From Anagrus nilaparvatae (taxonomy: Eukaryota; Arthropoda; Insecta; Hymenoptera; Mymaridae), in NCBI GenBank assembly GCA_022575985.1, contig JAKSXM010000205.1:124001-188000 (forward strand): 64,000 nt of DNA. The letters are read 5' to 3'. Positions 45,301 through 52,568 of the stretch are shown here, in pieces. Each line of letters opens with the position of its first letter. The first letter of the stretch is position 1. The notes under the pieces are model-generated. The model searched no databases, had not been told where the DNA came from, and worked only from the letters and a program-made list of their open reading frames with translations. The translations under genes were made by a program, and so were the position numbers.

Positions 45301-46912
45301 GTAATTTTCGGCTTGTATAAAATGTTGAATATGCAGAAATAATGTTTGAAATGTAAGGGATTCTATGCTTACTGAAACTAACTTTGACTTGTGGGGTCTC
45401 AAGAACTAACCTGAATTATTGAAACGAAAATATGACTTAAAATATGCTTCTCTACAAACTATTAGCTTCTTTGGTCTAAATATAAATTTTTTATAGCCGT
45501 TTTTATTCTTTTGACGATGAAAAAACGAACAATGAAAATGTTTAAATTTAAATTTTGAAGTCCCTAAACTCATTATTTCAAATCTCTAAATCGAAATTAT
45601 TCTAAGTCCATTCGACCCTCCCAATATGGCACATTTGGCCCAAAATGGCATTCTTTAAATACCCTCCCTGCCTATAAAAAAGTTCTATGTTATAAAAATT
45701 AATTTACATATCTAGGGCAAAAAAATCTATTTCCTACTCTAGGGAGACGGATTTTTTAGCCCATTATTTGTAAAATTATGCTGTCTGAACTCGATCGTTC
45801 AAGTAAAGTCAAAATAAATAAATATTTTGTCCTTAAAATAACTATTCCATTATTTCTTTTGTTAATTACGCATTTTACACTGTAAAATTACAATGTAAAA
45901 AAATTTTCAACTGTAAAATTTACACTTGAAAATTTTTTTCTGTTGAGAATTTTCCGGCGAAGTTTCCATAGGATTCAATTTTGAGATCCAAAAGTTAATT
46001 AAACTACGCATGCACAAAATATCTCGAAAATAAATATACGCTTATTATCAAAACTCAAAATCCACATGTCATTTATCTTTTTGAATTGTCTTAACTTGAC
46101 CTAGAAAGTTAAAATTGGTTGAGAGTACTTATTTTTAGTTGTATTTTCAGAAAAAAAATTTTTGGACCCACATCATTGATCCTACAGTCCAATTTGAACC
46201 CAGTTGAGATGGAATCCCTCAATTATATTTTGCTTAAAGTTTTGCATAATATTTTAAAATAAATAAATACGTTTCCTAACTTTAAAAAAACCTTATCACA
46301 TCCTAAACCCTCTAGAGTCTTTTATCAGGTACATTATTCGAACCGTGAAAGTAAATTAAAGAAATCGCATTTTCCTTAAGATATAATATTGTAAATTATT
46401 ATTAAAGTCTTTATTTTAAAAAAAATATTCAATAGTATCACAGAAAGAAAATGATGTTAAAAAAGTATTACATCGGATCTGAACTTTTTTTTTAAAAGTA
46501 ATAATCTTATAGCAATTTAGTTTTAATCGATTCCAGAATATATTACGAAAACTCAATTTAAAAGCTTATTAAAAAGTTTATTATATTTTAAAATTGAAAT
46601 AGAAATTTTGTATTAAAAAAAAAAATAGAATTTATTTTATCAATGAATTTTTTTTTGAAACATATAAAAAATGAAACAATATAAAAATAAATAAAGCTAA
46701 AAATTTATTTTTAAAAACGATTTATAGATGAAAAAATGAGTTATTACCTGTATCAGTACTTCCGGGCAATAGCATCGATTCATCTCTGTACCAGGATGTA
46801 ACAGTCAAATGTTCTTTTATATCTTCTCTAGCTGTACAGGATAATATAACATTATTTCCTTCGATAACTGGCAAACGATTAACTCGTACATCGTAACCTG
46901 GACCAGTTAATA
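24295..46912 (-). CDS. Dscam: Dscam-family cell-adhesion receptor (28 exons, 5' end outside)
   Basis: The gene encodes a single-pass membrane receptor of the Dscam family, homophilic adhesion molecules that guide neurites and self-recognition. Twenty-eight exons at 46748-46912, 37617-37763, 37394-37534, 37129-37319, 35370-35610, 34955-35108, 34696-34847, 34328-34597, 32969-33114, 31593-32028, 31234-31527, 30642-30872, 30425-30580, 30271-30341, 29947-30190, 29721-29867, 29485-29646, 29183-29399, 28998-29086, 27453-27632, 27009-27383, 26484-26931, 26194-26405, 25940-26123, 25710-25873, 25537-25639, 25062-25226 and 24295-24346 join in phase without a stop, giving 1,844 residues. Domain order is Ig2-Ig9, FN1-FN4, Ig10, FN5-FN6, membrane helix, tail. 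Signal peptide and Ig1 were not found in the remaining 17 kb. Slots equal to Dscam1 variable exons 4 and 6 hold one exon each, so a Dscam2/3/4-type paralogue is likely; which one I cannot say. Confidence 0.95.
24457..24630. repeat. Inverted-repeat element in the last Dscam intron
   Basis: Arms at about 24458-24505 and 24575-24628 are about 75% complementary (TGGGGTCGGGTACC against the complement of GGGGTCAGATGCC, then AACRTGTTTTT). The loop is about 70 bp. It is probably a small MITE. Confidence 0.6.
25062..25226 (-). CDS. Dscam: Dscam exon: cytoplasmic tail 5
   Basis: It encodes SVENMTLLPPSDFSDSQELI and NRHGGSLGRLPIEVIETML, then a strong GTATGT donor. Confidence 0.9.
25537..25639 (-). CDS. 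Dscam: Dscam exon: cytoplasmic tail 4
   Basis: It encodes SRGIESSTESNNDVSPSFRR and then RHLHCNNRSSR. The GTAGCC donor is weak. Confidence 0.85.
25710..25873 (-). CDS. Dscam: Dscam exon: cytoplasmic tail 3
   Basis: It encodes TKSPRWHKQRYFPSIAETEN and a Gly/Ser-rich stretch with two cysteines (SGSPCGECSGSSYRVP). Confidence 0.9.
25940..26123 (-). CDS. Dscam: Dscam exon: cytoplasmic tail 2
   Basis: It holds MYEISPYATFSVPGRDNRTV, the EISPYATF-type motif conserved in insect Dscam tails, with tyrosines available for phosphorylation-dependent adaptor binding. Confidence 0.93.
26194..26405 (-). CDS. Dscam: Dscam exon: cytoplasmic tail 1
   Basis: The first tail exon reads CPDFRSGYLGDILPGQQQPG and then STVQLKSTAERDNRRNHQVY. 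It is hydrophilic, His- and Gln-rich. Confidence 0.9.
26484..26931 (-). CDS. Dscam: Dscam exon: FN6 plus transmembrane helix
   Basis: It encodes FN6 (YYTVEFRKKTGGEPWTLVTS, ATWYSLRLTAHNDAGSTQVF). A short Ser-rich juxtamembrane stretch follows, then a membrane helix near IFYIAIPLFSAIVLIMFAVF with a KRTGR stop-transfer. Confidence 0.96.
27009..27383 (-). CDS. Dscam: Dscam exon: Ig10 second half plus FN5
   Basis: It starts LEQSVAGNYTCSTSNSHGDD, completing Ig10. FN5 follows, with PPKAPGLDLQYTTRDSIRFN, WNHPDNGGASIQGYTLSYKK and LTAQNRVGTGEPSKL. Confidence 0.95.
27384..27452 (-). other. Dscam: 69-bp stop-free in-frame intron in Dscam Ig10
   Basis: The intron runs from GTAGCA to CACATTAG. Its length is 23 codons and it has no stop. 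Spliced, the protein reads HLKIN-G-LEQSVAGNYTC, the expected Ig spacing. Retained, it would add 23 residues in front of the Ig10 F strand. Confidence 0.85.
27453..27632 (-). CDS. Dscam: Dscam exon: Ig10, first half
   Basis: It encodes APARVASFSQILRKPVKSSI, LSCIVVGNPSPRRHWTYKNR and DGHLKIN. The GTAGCA donor is weak, which matters because the following 69-bp intron is stop-free and in frame. Confidence 0.9.
27802..27868. repeat. 25-bp perfect hairpin in Dscam intron
   Basis: AACATGACTCAATGGAAATT plus TGTTTT at 27802-27826 is repeated exactly as its complement at 27844-27868, around a 17-bp loop. Confidence 0.92.
28142..28930. mobile_element. Fold-back repeat family copy in Dscam intron
   Basis: The left end, with AGAGAAATCGGCTGAAAC, is inverted relative to GGGCCGATTTCTCAACC near 28820. 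An inner hairpin at 28832-28925 pairs CAACTGAAAACTCCAC with GTGGAGTTTTTAGTTG. Related copies lie at about 33200-33985 and 45360-46220. Confidence 0.55.
28998..29086 (-). CDS. Dscam: Dscam exon: FN4, second part
   Basis: An 89-bp exon encoding YEFWVTASTIIGEGEATTVV and SQTPAMK. Confidence 0.94.
29183..29399 (-). CDS. Dscam: Dscam exon: FN4, first part
   Basis: It encodes PGQPAAIKALALSSDSILVS and WLPPSQANGRISKYTVYFRE. Donor GTATTA in phase 2. Confidence 0.95.
29485..29646 (-). CDS. Dscam: Dscam exon: FN3, second part
   Basis: It encodes LYKFTNYSIRVLAYTGAGDG, then VLSSPIYCETEED. Confidence 0.95.
29721..29867 (-). CDS. Dscam: Dscam exon: FN3, first part
   Basis: It encodes PSAPPSQVTCSSLTSQSVKV and QWKMPPAHLHGGIIQGYKVF. 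Confidence 0.95.
29947..30190 (-). CDS. Dscam: Dscam exon: FN2, second part
   Basis: It encodes LLGYIITWAEHSSSTSG, then LTGLRNFTKYDITIRAFNSI, ASGPASSPLVGTTQEG. Strands C to G of FN2. Confidence 0.95.
30271..30341 (-). CDS. Dscam: Dscam exon: FN2, first part
   Basis: A 71-bp exon encoding PTEPPQNIKVSSAGPGELIV and TWE. Phase 0 donor. Confidence 0.93.
30425..30580 (-). CDS. Dscam: Dscam exon: FN1, second part
   Basis: It encodes LVSGLHPSVTYKFRIFAINF, then SSEPTSPVIAKTQEE. The L-P-x-x-x-Y-x-F-R-I-x-A-x-N motif is typical of FN3 F strands. Confidence 0.95.
30642..30872 (-). CDS. Dscam: Dscam exon: FN1, first part
   Basis: It encodes ERPDSPSNLEVIEISSRSVK, then LSWNKAFDGNSAIREYVIQY, the start of the first fibronectin type III domain. 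Confidence 0.95.
31234..31527 (-). CDS. Dscam: Dscam exon: Ig9
   Basis: It encodes EPARFEHPSKNVTIRRSEST, DCTVIGDNPINVQWMHNNNR and DRQDSGVYRCTADNDYGRSE. It closes the nine N-terminal Ig domains. Confidence 0.96.
31593..32028 (-). CDS. Dscam: Dscam exon: Ig7 second half plus Ig8
   Basis: It begins FYSFLVFKEVSSRHSGKYTC (end of Ig7) and continues into a complete Ig8: NALYVHCKATGFPPPQITW, then PQHEGHYLCKANNNIGTGLS. Preceded by a long poly-pyrimidine tract and AG. Confidence 0.95.
32969..33114 (-). CDS. Dscam: Dscam exon: Ig7, first half
   Basis: It encodes NLQKGSRAQIACSITSGDLP and HFSWLKDGEPLTSSLD, then a GTAATA donor in phase 0. In Dscam1 all of Ig7 is one variable exon; here it is split and single. 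The frame stays open for about 40 codons past the donor. Confidence 0.9.
33202..33985. mobile_element. Fold-back repeat family copy in Dscam intron
   Basis: The first about 130 bp (GGGGTTCTACCCCAAACAGG then GGAACTTAAGGGTCGC) are inverted relative to the last about 130 bp (GCGACCATTTATTTCAAT, then TTGGTGTAGAAACC). There is no coding capacity. The middle contains a G-rich stretch shared with copies at 3.5, 15.2 and 45.5 kb. Confidence 0.65.
33988..34056. repeat. 32-bp perfect hairpin with 4-bp loop
   Basis: TCAGTGTTACAATAATAATT and TTTATCTGCTAA are followed after TATT by their exact complement. The hairpin directly abuts the right end of the fold-back element, so it may be part of, or a duplication made by, that insertion. 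Confidence 0.92.
34328..34597 (-). CDS. Dscam: Dscam exon: Ig6
   Basis: One exon holds Ig6: VRAIAGRDVTISCPYSGYPI, KWSRGGEPMPPDLRHKL and SDQGTYTCTVYAGSGQTSS. Donor GTAAGTG. Confidence 0.96.
34696..34847 (-). CDS. Dscam: Dscam exon: Ig5, second half
   Basis: It encodes SHLNITSATTEDGGLYACVA and ends in ARLNIWG. It completes the Ig5 fold with the second cysteine. Confidence 0.95.
34955..35108 (-). CDS. Dscam: Dscam exon: Ig5, first half
   Basis: It encodes PELQYTFIEQTLRAGPPVSL, then RCSATGSPPPSFTWLLDGEP. Donor GTATTG, phase 2. Confidence 0.95.
35370..35610 (-). CDS. Dscam: Dscam exon: Ig4
   Basis: One exon carries the whole Ig4: GDTATMNCTVEGYPIESVEW, then RRDKGMYQCLVRSDKENAQA. The NCTV-G-PIESVEWLH pattern is strongly conserved in insect Dscam Ig4. 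Confidence 0.96.
35611..37128. other. 1.5-kb Dscam intron (Ig3/Ig4)
   Basis: AT-rich. No additional Ig-like exon was found on the minus strand. Confidence 0.6.
37129..37319 (-). CDS. Dscam: Dscam exon: Ig3, second half
   Basis: It encodes LLRIRRVDVQDAGRYVCSAR, the F-strand D-x-G-x-Y-x-C motif, and runs to the linker ahead of Ig4. Phase 0 donor GTAAGA. Confidence 0.95.
37394..37534 (-). CDS. Dscam: Dscam exon: Ig3, first half
   Basis: It encodes MPPRLMQRSQIAISAERDSD and LTCWAQGNPPPQFYWYRDIN. This is the slot of the Dscam1 exon-6 array. The flanking introns are only 82 and 74 bp, leaving no room for alternatives. Confidence 0.95.
37617..37763 (-). CDS. Dscam: Dscam exon: Ig2, second half
   Basis: It encodes SRIVVTSQGDLHIKSVRPED and the second cysteine in ITYSCLTRHS. 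It corresponds to the constant exon 5 of Dscam1. The phase is 1 on both sides. Confidence 0.95.
41399..42378 (+). pseudogene. Ty3/gypsy pol relic (RNase H end, integrase)
   Basis: The plus strand reads RRKENIIADALSRKNE, the end of the RNase H domain with the A-D-A-L-S-R motif. After stops come ACELCQKTK (zinc-binding HHCC region), VDEQWSLDIFGLLPTT with the first integrase Asp, AILMDRGKLF near the second Asp, and SNAVERKMKEIGKILRAYSH around the catalytic Glu. Several stops and shifts make it dead. It lies antisense to Dscam inside the intron. No LTRs were identified. Confidence 0.8.
42738..43200 (+). pseudogene. Possible 3' tail of the gypsy relic, with direct repeats
   Basis: An open frame (42738-42968) with a Pro/Ser/Lys-rich peptide follows the integrase and may be its C-terminal tail. 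Within 42945-43128 a roughly 66-bp unit (GATAARGTTGAA...ACTTTATCCAACACC) occurs twice, offset by 118 bp. Confidence 0.4.
43401..43640. mobile_element. Partial Stowaway-like element
   Basis: It begins TA-CTCCAGTCAAAT, then an 11-G tract (43418-43428), then GAGATTTGCTCTACTATATG and ACTACCCCCAACAAGGGG. The same order occurs in the complete element at 61813-62480. The right end was not found. Confidence 0.65.
44652..45066. mobile_element. Inverted-repeat MITE-like element
   Basis: The ends CAGATCCAGCTACTCACAG and the complement of CTGGTGAGATAAACTGGACC match. A stronger inner block, GGCTTATTTTAGGTCTTGG, pairs with CCAAGACCTAAAATAAGCC. No open frame. The target duplication is uncertain. Confidence 0.65.
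45360..46220. mobile_element. Fold-back repeat family copy (reverse)
   Basis: Read in reverse it matches 33202-33985: GGTTCAAATTGGACTGTAGG near the 46.2-kb end and the CTAAATCGAAATTATTCTAA block near 45590. Copy boundaries are approximate. Confidence 0.5.
46748..46912 (-). CDS. Dscam: Dscam exon: Ig2, first half
   Basis: It encodes YDVRVNRLPVIEGNNVILSC and TSWYRDESMLLPG, with the first Ig cysteine and tryptophan. TTTTTAG acceptor, GTAATA donor. It occupies the slot of the Dscam1 exon-4 array, but no duplicate was seen in the 9-kb downstream intron. Confidence 0.93.
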
Positions 46913-49900
46913 CTAAAAAAAATAATGAATTTTAGTTTAATATTGTTAGGTAATAGTAAAATTTATTTATATAAGAAAATAACATTTTTTTAATATAAAA
47001 AAAAAATCCGATCAACTTGTGAAAATGAAAATAATGCTAATGTAACGCTCGAGATATACTTGAATTTAATAAAATGTAAGATTTTCTTAGCACCTTAAGG
47101 AAAATCATACTTTTTATATAAGAAGATGAAACTATAAAACTGAAAAGGATTCAACACACACATACATTAATATTTTTTTAAGCCCGAGGGAAGTGATGAT
47201 AAAATTGAGAAAGAAGTAAAAAAAAAAACGAACGACGACGGATTAAACGAAATGTGCAAATGAGGCCAATATGCGAAATTTCTATATCTGCTAGACTAGC
47301 CAAGCGAGAAGTCATTTTCATATCTTTTAGCATAACTTACATTTTAAGAAAAAAAATTGACTTTTTTTTTTCTATAACCAACAAAAATATTTATATATTT
47401 AAGCTAATATAAAAATTTAATATACAATGATATCATTTTTTATTATTCTTGGGTAAAAAATAAAATCTTTTTTTTTTTAATTAAAAAAAATTTAATATAA
47501 GGTACAATATTGAATAAATTTTTGAATAGATGCTGGAATATAATAAAAAAAGTCACATCACGTTGAAACAATAAAAATTGTAAATAACAGTAAGAGAATA
47601 TCATTGCAAATGAATGAATTTATTATTTTTTTTTAGGGGAATTTTTTTAAGATTATTCTTCAAAATATTTTTTTTTCATAAATTTATTCAACAGAGTACT
47701 TATTATTTTTTGTGCAACCCTTGAAATAAAAGAGTACCTATATATTTATTATTTTTACTTTTTTGAGTGGGTTTTAAAAAAATGTAAAAATTAAGAATTA
47801 ATTGTAATATAATTTTAACGTATGCAACATGTTTGTATTTGTCAAGTGTTCTGGAAAACCTTGAATTTGGGTACGAATTTTCAGGACAGTAGTTACGATA
47901 ATCCCGCAAATTGTCTTCAAACTGTGCACAACTTGAATCAGGAAGAAAATTTGATAATTAATTTAATTTTAATCCTAAGGGATTAGAGTAGAAAAAAAAT
48001 AAATTCAATTAAATTTAAAAAAAAAAGGTAAATTTTTTATTGATTAATATCGTTTTTACTTTTTTTTTTTGTAAAATTGATTGAAAATGAATTCGTTTAA
48101 ATTTTCTTTCAAATTATTTATTGATTGATTAAAAACTGAATAATGAAATTTATTTTTTTTTTTGTATTTACTTTTTTTTTATAGGTTTTTTTTAGTTAAA
48201 CCCAGAAATAAACTTTTTTCTTTTTAATCTAAAATCAATGTAAAACATTTTTACATTTAATTAAATATTTAAAACTTAAAAGCATTTAAATAAAAAAAAA
48301 GGTTTTAAATAAAAAAAAAAAAGAATTTAAATTAAAATTTATTTATTCATTTAACCACTCTTTTTTTTCTACGTAAATATTTAAAAGGAAATTAAAAAAA
48401 GTAATTTTACAATTTAAATAAGAAACTTTACATATTAAGTTGCAAGCTCAATTTTATAATTTTTGCATGAATAAATTTAAATATGTGTATTTTTTTTATG
48501 ATATCATACACCTAATAATTAAATTCAAAAATTTTATTTGAAGGGGTGTTAACCCGAAGCTTTTTGCAATAAAGAAAATTTTCGTACATAAAATTTTAAT
48601 AATAACTACTAAAAATACACTTTGACACATAGTAAAAAGTTTTTAAACTATCAATCAATAAACAAAGATGATGTACTAAACTATCAAAAATGACTTTGTT
48701 AATATAACTTTCCGGGCTTTTTTATCTGATAAATATAGATTTTACAATAATTTTAGGGAAAATTTTTACCACCCCATCTGAATGATTATTGGAATCAGTC
48801 CCTTCAGAAAAATACTTTGTATTAAATTACTTAAAATACTTATAGTTTTAAAGGTCTTTAAAAATTACATCTGTATTTAAAATTTCTCGCAGAATCCAAA
48901 TTCTTGTTTATATTTTTATCCAGTCACATAACTAAACTTGGCGGGAAATTTGAAATTTGTAAAAACTTACTTTAAGAATCAATATTATTAGATATCAATA
49001 TTATAAGATTATTAGGGCTTTTAATTTCAAAAGAAATCGAATTTTTTTTTTTTTAAATATGAATATTAAGGAAATGTTTTAGTCTAACTAGAAAAATTTT
49101 TATCTATATGTGCATTTCTACGAGAAAATCCTTTTTATGAGCACCAAAAATAAAGAAAAAAAAATTTACGAGGTCGCGACTGTCACCATGATTTTCTGGT
49201 AGTTTATTGCTGAAATTTGTCTTAAAAATAATTGAAATTCTATTGAAATATGCCTGTTTCTGAACTTAAAATATGCATTACTAGCTTGATTTTCATCGTA
49301 AAATAATAAATTTTTTTTTTAAATTTGGGGTAGCTCAGATACGAAAAACACGGTTTTTGACATAAAAGTGGCTTGACATAAAAATCTTTTTGGTATCCAT
49401 CGCCGATTTCGTGTTCACGTTTTTTTTTGCATTCTATAGGGTTCAAGCTACCAGAAAATCATGGTGGCAGTCGCGGCCTCGTAAATTTTTTTTTCTTCAT
49501 TTTTGGTGCTCATAAAAAGGACTTTCTCTTATGTTAGAAATGCACATATACTTCTGAAAAATGTCAATTTAAAAAAAAATCGTATGTATGGGTTACTCGT
49601 GCCTTTTTAAATTAATTTTTAGACCCCAAAATCATAGCCTGCAGAATATTTCCTATTGGAACATAAGAGAAAATAATTTTTTTGGGATAAAATACGAATA
49701 AGAGAAAACATAGCAAAAACTAGCTGTTTTATATTCAATTTCTAAAAAAGAAATATGGCTGCCGTAAATCGAAAATTCAATCTTAGGAGCTAAAAATTGT
49801 TATAGAGACTTATTTTTAATAGTGCTTTCGGGAAAAAATAATTAGGAACCGATTTAAGGCTACAATCATTAGTTTGAAACTCGTGTAATTTAAGTTTACG

Positions 49901-51307
49901 TACGTTAGGATTTCAGGAAATTTTAGGACAATGCTACATGTTAATGAGAAACTTTCAAAAAACATTTAACAATACATTTTAGAAATATTTCACCAAAGTT
50001 TTCTTCTTTTGATACAAAAGTTCATATACTAAATTGTTCATTGTACTTTTAATAACAACCAAGAGTTGGTATATATACACATGAGACCAAAACATAATTT
50101 TTTTTTAATAATTTTTTTTTCTTTATTAAAAAAGCCTTATTATAAAAAAATCTCAAAAACGTCTCATCAGTTCCGTCGATCAAAAAATGAATTTTATGCA
50201 TGTACATAAAATAAGAGTGTTGATGTGTCGAGTACGTTGATAAAGATGTTATACTAGAAAGATGAAGAAGTAATATAAGAGAAGAGAAGAGAATTCGAGA
50301 GTTTTTCTCTCTATGAATAAAAAAAGGCCCGACAATAAAGAAATAACCACCCCCTATACATAAATTTTTTTCTCTTCTTTAAATAAGTCCTTTCGAGTAG
50401 ATTCTCTATGCACTTGAGAGCCGATGTCATTTCAGATAAAATTCAAAAAAAAAAAAACTAAAGCCTTTTATAATAAAGTGTACACTTATAATTGTAGATA
50501 GGTCTATACGATATTATTTTTGAAAAAAAAGGTTTACTATTATACACATAAGATTTAAAACAGTAGTTGTACGTCTTTTGTATAAAGACGTATAAAATAT
50601 TTTTTTAAACTTAAGTAAACTTGGCTCGGTTAAAAGAGAAAATAGTTTATGCATAGGAAAATGTCAGCATTTTGATATATAAAGGTGTGACATAGCAAAT
50701 AATATAAGTTATTATTACTACTAGTCGAGCAATCCTTTAGTTCTTATTTAAATTTTGTTTAAAGATGTAATTTTTTGATAAACATTTAAAAAGAAAATCT
50801 TTTTATTCATTTTTATTAAAAGATATTTATTTATTAATTTTATTTATTTAAAAAATATTTAATTAAAATGAAATTACATTTTAAAAATTTAAATATAATA
50901 CAATGTAATAATTTTCATTTAATATAAATTCATTATTAAAATGCAAAAGTTTATTAAATAATCAAATATTTTAAACAATAGTATTTTAATTAAATAATAT
51001 ATTAAATGCATGTGAGTTATTTACAAAAGAATATTATCATTTTTTTATTTTTCTTTATGCTAATATCATTATATTGATAAATATTTAATTGATTTTCATA
51101 TAATTATAAATAATTATTTTGTATCTAATTTATTAATTAATATTACGGAAACTGTAAATTGGAATATTTTATAATAAAATTTTTGATATTTTATTGATTA
51201 AATGTCTTGATAAATGAAAATTTATAAATTTATCTTGGTTTCGTGTTATTAATAAATACTGACTTTTAAACTTTTTTTTTTAATTCTTTTATTTTATCAG
51301 AAAAATC
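46913..51307. other. AT-rich DNA upstream of the first detected Dscam exon
   Basis: Probably part of a long 5' Dscam intron. No Ig1 or signal-peptide exon was recognised. A small open segment at 47839-47917 on the minus strand (LRDYRNYCPENSYPNSRF) follows an acceptor-like CACAG, but it is not Ig-like and I cannot assign it. A MITE-like element lies at 49088-49563. Confidence 0.45.
49088..49563. mobile_element. Inverted-repeat MITE-like element
   Basis: Arms of about 115 bp (49088-49205 and 49448-49563) are inverted copies. The clearest block is CACCATGATTTTCTGGTAG against CTACCAGAAAATCATGGTG, with GCACATATA near both ends. The centre is about 240 bp of single-copy AT-rich sequence. Confidence 0.75.
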
Positions 51308-51642
51308 TGTTGGAAATAGACAGGATTTGAAAGAATCAACAGTGGATTTGTTATAAATAAACAACACAATAGTTTATAATTGTGCACTGCACTATATTGT
51401 ATATAAGCATGTATAAAAAGCCGTGTCTTATTAGTTTACAGAGTTTTAGAAACAACTAAATGACACCTTTTAATTTTTTATTAATTGAACACATATGCGT
51501 GAAGACAAAAATAGAAAAAATAAATATTAAAAAATCCCATAGTGTATCTGTTCTATTTCTTCCTGTCTGTTGTAAATGTCTTGCTTAGATAAATTTATAA
51601 AGCAACTAATACATACATTGTATAAATCGTTGTATTTCAACA
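51308..51642 (-). mobile_element. Ty1/copia 3' LTR
   Basis: The 335-bp unit has TGTTGGAAATA and TATTTCAACA at its ends (TG...CA with short inverted ends). On the minus strand it is preceded by a purine tract, GTTGAGGAAGG, the expected polypurine primer next to a copia 3' LTR, right after the RNase H reading frame. No matching 5' LTR was found. Confidence 0.8.
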
Positions 51643-51689
51643 ACCTTCCTCAACGATAATACTTTTATATTCATAAAAGTATTATATAT

Positions 51690-52568
51690 TCATATTAGTT
51701 CACAAAAAGCAACTTTGTTCTTTTTTTCTGCGACTTTACTTTGCCAAATGGTTTCGTGAGCATATCTGCTAACATTTTATCCGTTGGGCAATATTTGTAT
51801 TCTATTTTTCCCCTTTCTTTCAAATCCTTTACAAAATGATATTTTGTGTCTATGTGCTTTGAACTTATTATTTTCTGATGACTTTAAGCAACTTTAATTA
51901 TCTTCGAAAATTATTATGCGCTCAACTTTCTTATGTTCAAAATCGCTTATTAGTCGACCTAACCATATTGCTTCATGCGAAGCCTCAGCTAAAGCAATGT
52001 ACTCTGCTTCTGTTGACGACTATGCAACACTTATTTGCCTTCTGCATCCCCAACTAATTATTGCACCATAGATGTTGAAAATATACCGACTGTGCGACTT
52101 TCTGTCAGGTAAATTTTCGGCCCAATCAGCATCTGCACATCCGATTAAATCCCCATTTGCGTTACTTTCTCCAAGTATTAATTTGCGATTTACAGTTCTT
52201 TTTAAGTAGCGATGAACCCGTCTCACTTCATTCCAAATAGAAGAGCCCCAATAACTTGCTGGTATTTCTCCGAATTTTTCATTTCTGGTCCTTTTTCGAT
52301 CACCTTTATGTATCCCGGATCTAATAGAATATCTGAAACTTTCGCATTTTCTAGTTCAAAAGGTTTAAAATTTTTTTCTTTATATTGAAAATATAGATTG
52401 ATTTATTACACAAATTACGTCAAAATTTCTTTCTACTTCTATACCAAGGTAGTATTGTAAATTTCCTAAATCTTTTAGCTTAAAATGCTTATTTAAAAAT
52501 TCAGAAATTTGATGGATTTCTTTTTCTTCTTGAGCAGCCACAAGAATATCATCTACATAAATGACAAT
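51690..52568 (-). pseudogene. Ty1/copia pol relic: RT end and RNase H
   Basis: It starts IVIYVDDILVAAQEEKE (RT catalytic YVDD) with LKDLGNLQYYLGIEVERN. Then VHRYLKRTVNRKLILGE and IGCADADWAENLPDRKSHSR of the RNase H follow. The end has STEAEYIALAEASHEAIWLG and CPTDKMLADMLTKPFGK. Stops and a frameshift interrupt it. The rest of the RT lies beyond the DIRS insertion. Confidence 0.88.

Larger units (their letters stand above)
37764..46747. other. 9-kb Dscam intron (within Ig2)
   Basis: This is the largest internal intron. It holds the Ty3/gypsy relic (41.4-43.0 kb), a partial Stowaway-like element from 43401, an inverted-repeat element near 44.65-45.07 kb and a fold-back copy near 45.4-46.2 kb. 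I found no extra Ig2 exon. The rest (37.8-41.4 and 43.7-44.6 kb) is plain AT-rich sequence. Confidence 0.6.

Noticed and set aside
47839..47917. Acceptor-preceded minus-strand segment as a possible Dscam Ig1 exon
   Set aside because: It lacks the Ig Cys/Trp spacing and has no convincing donor.
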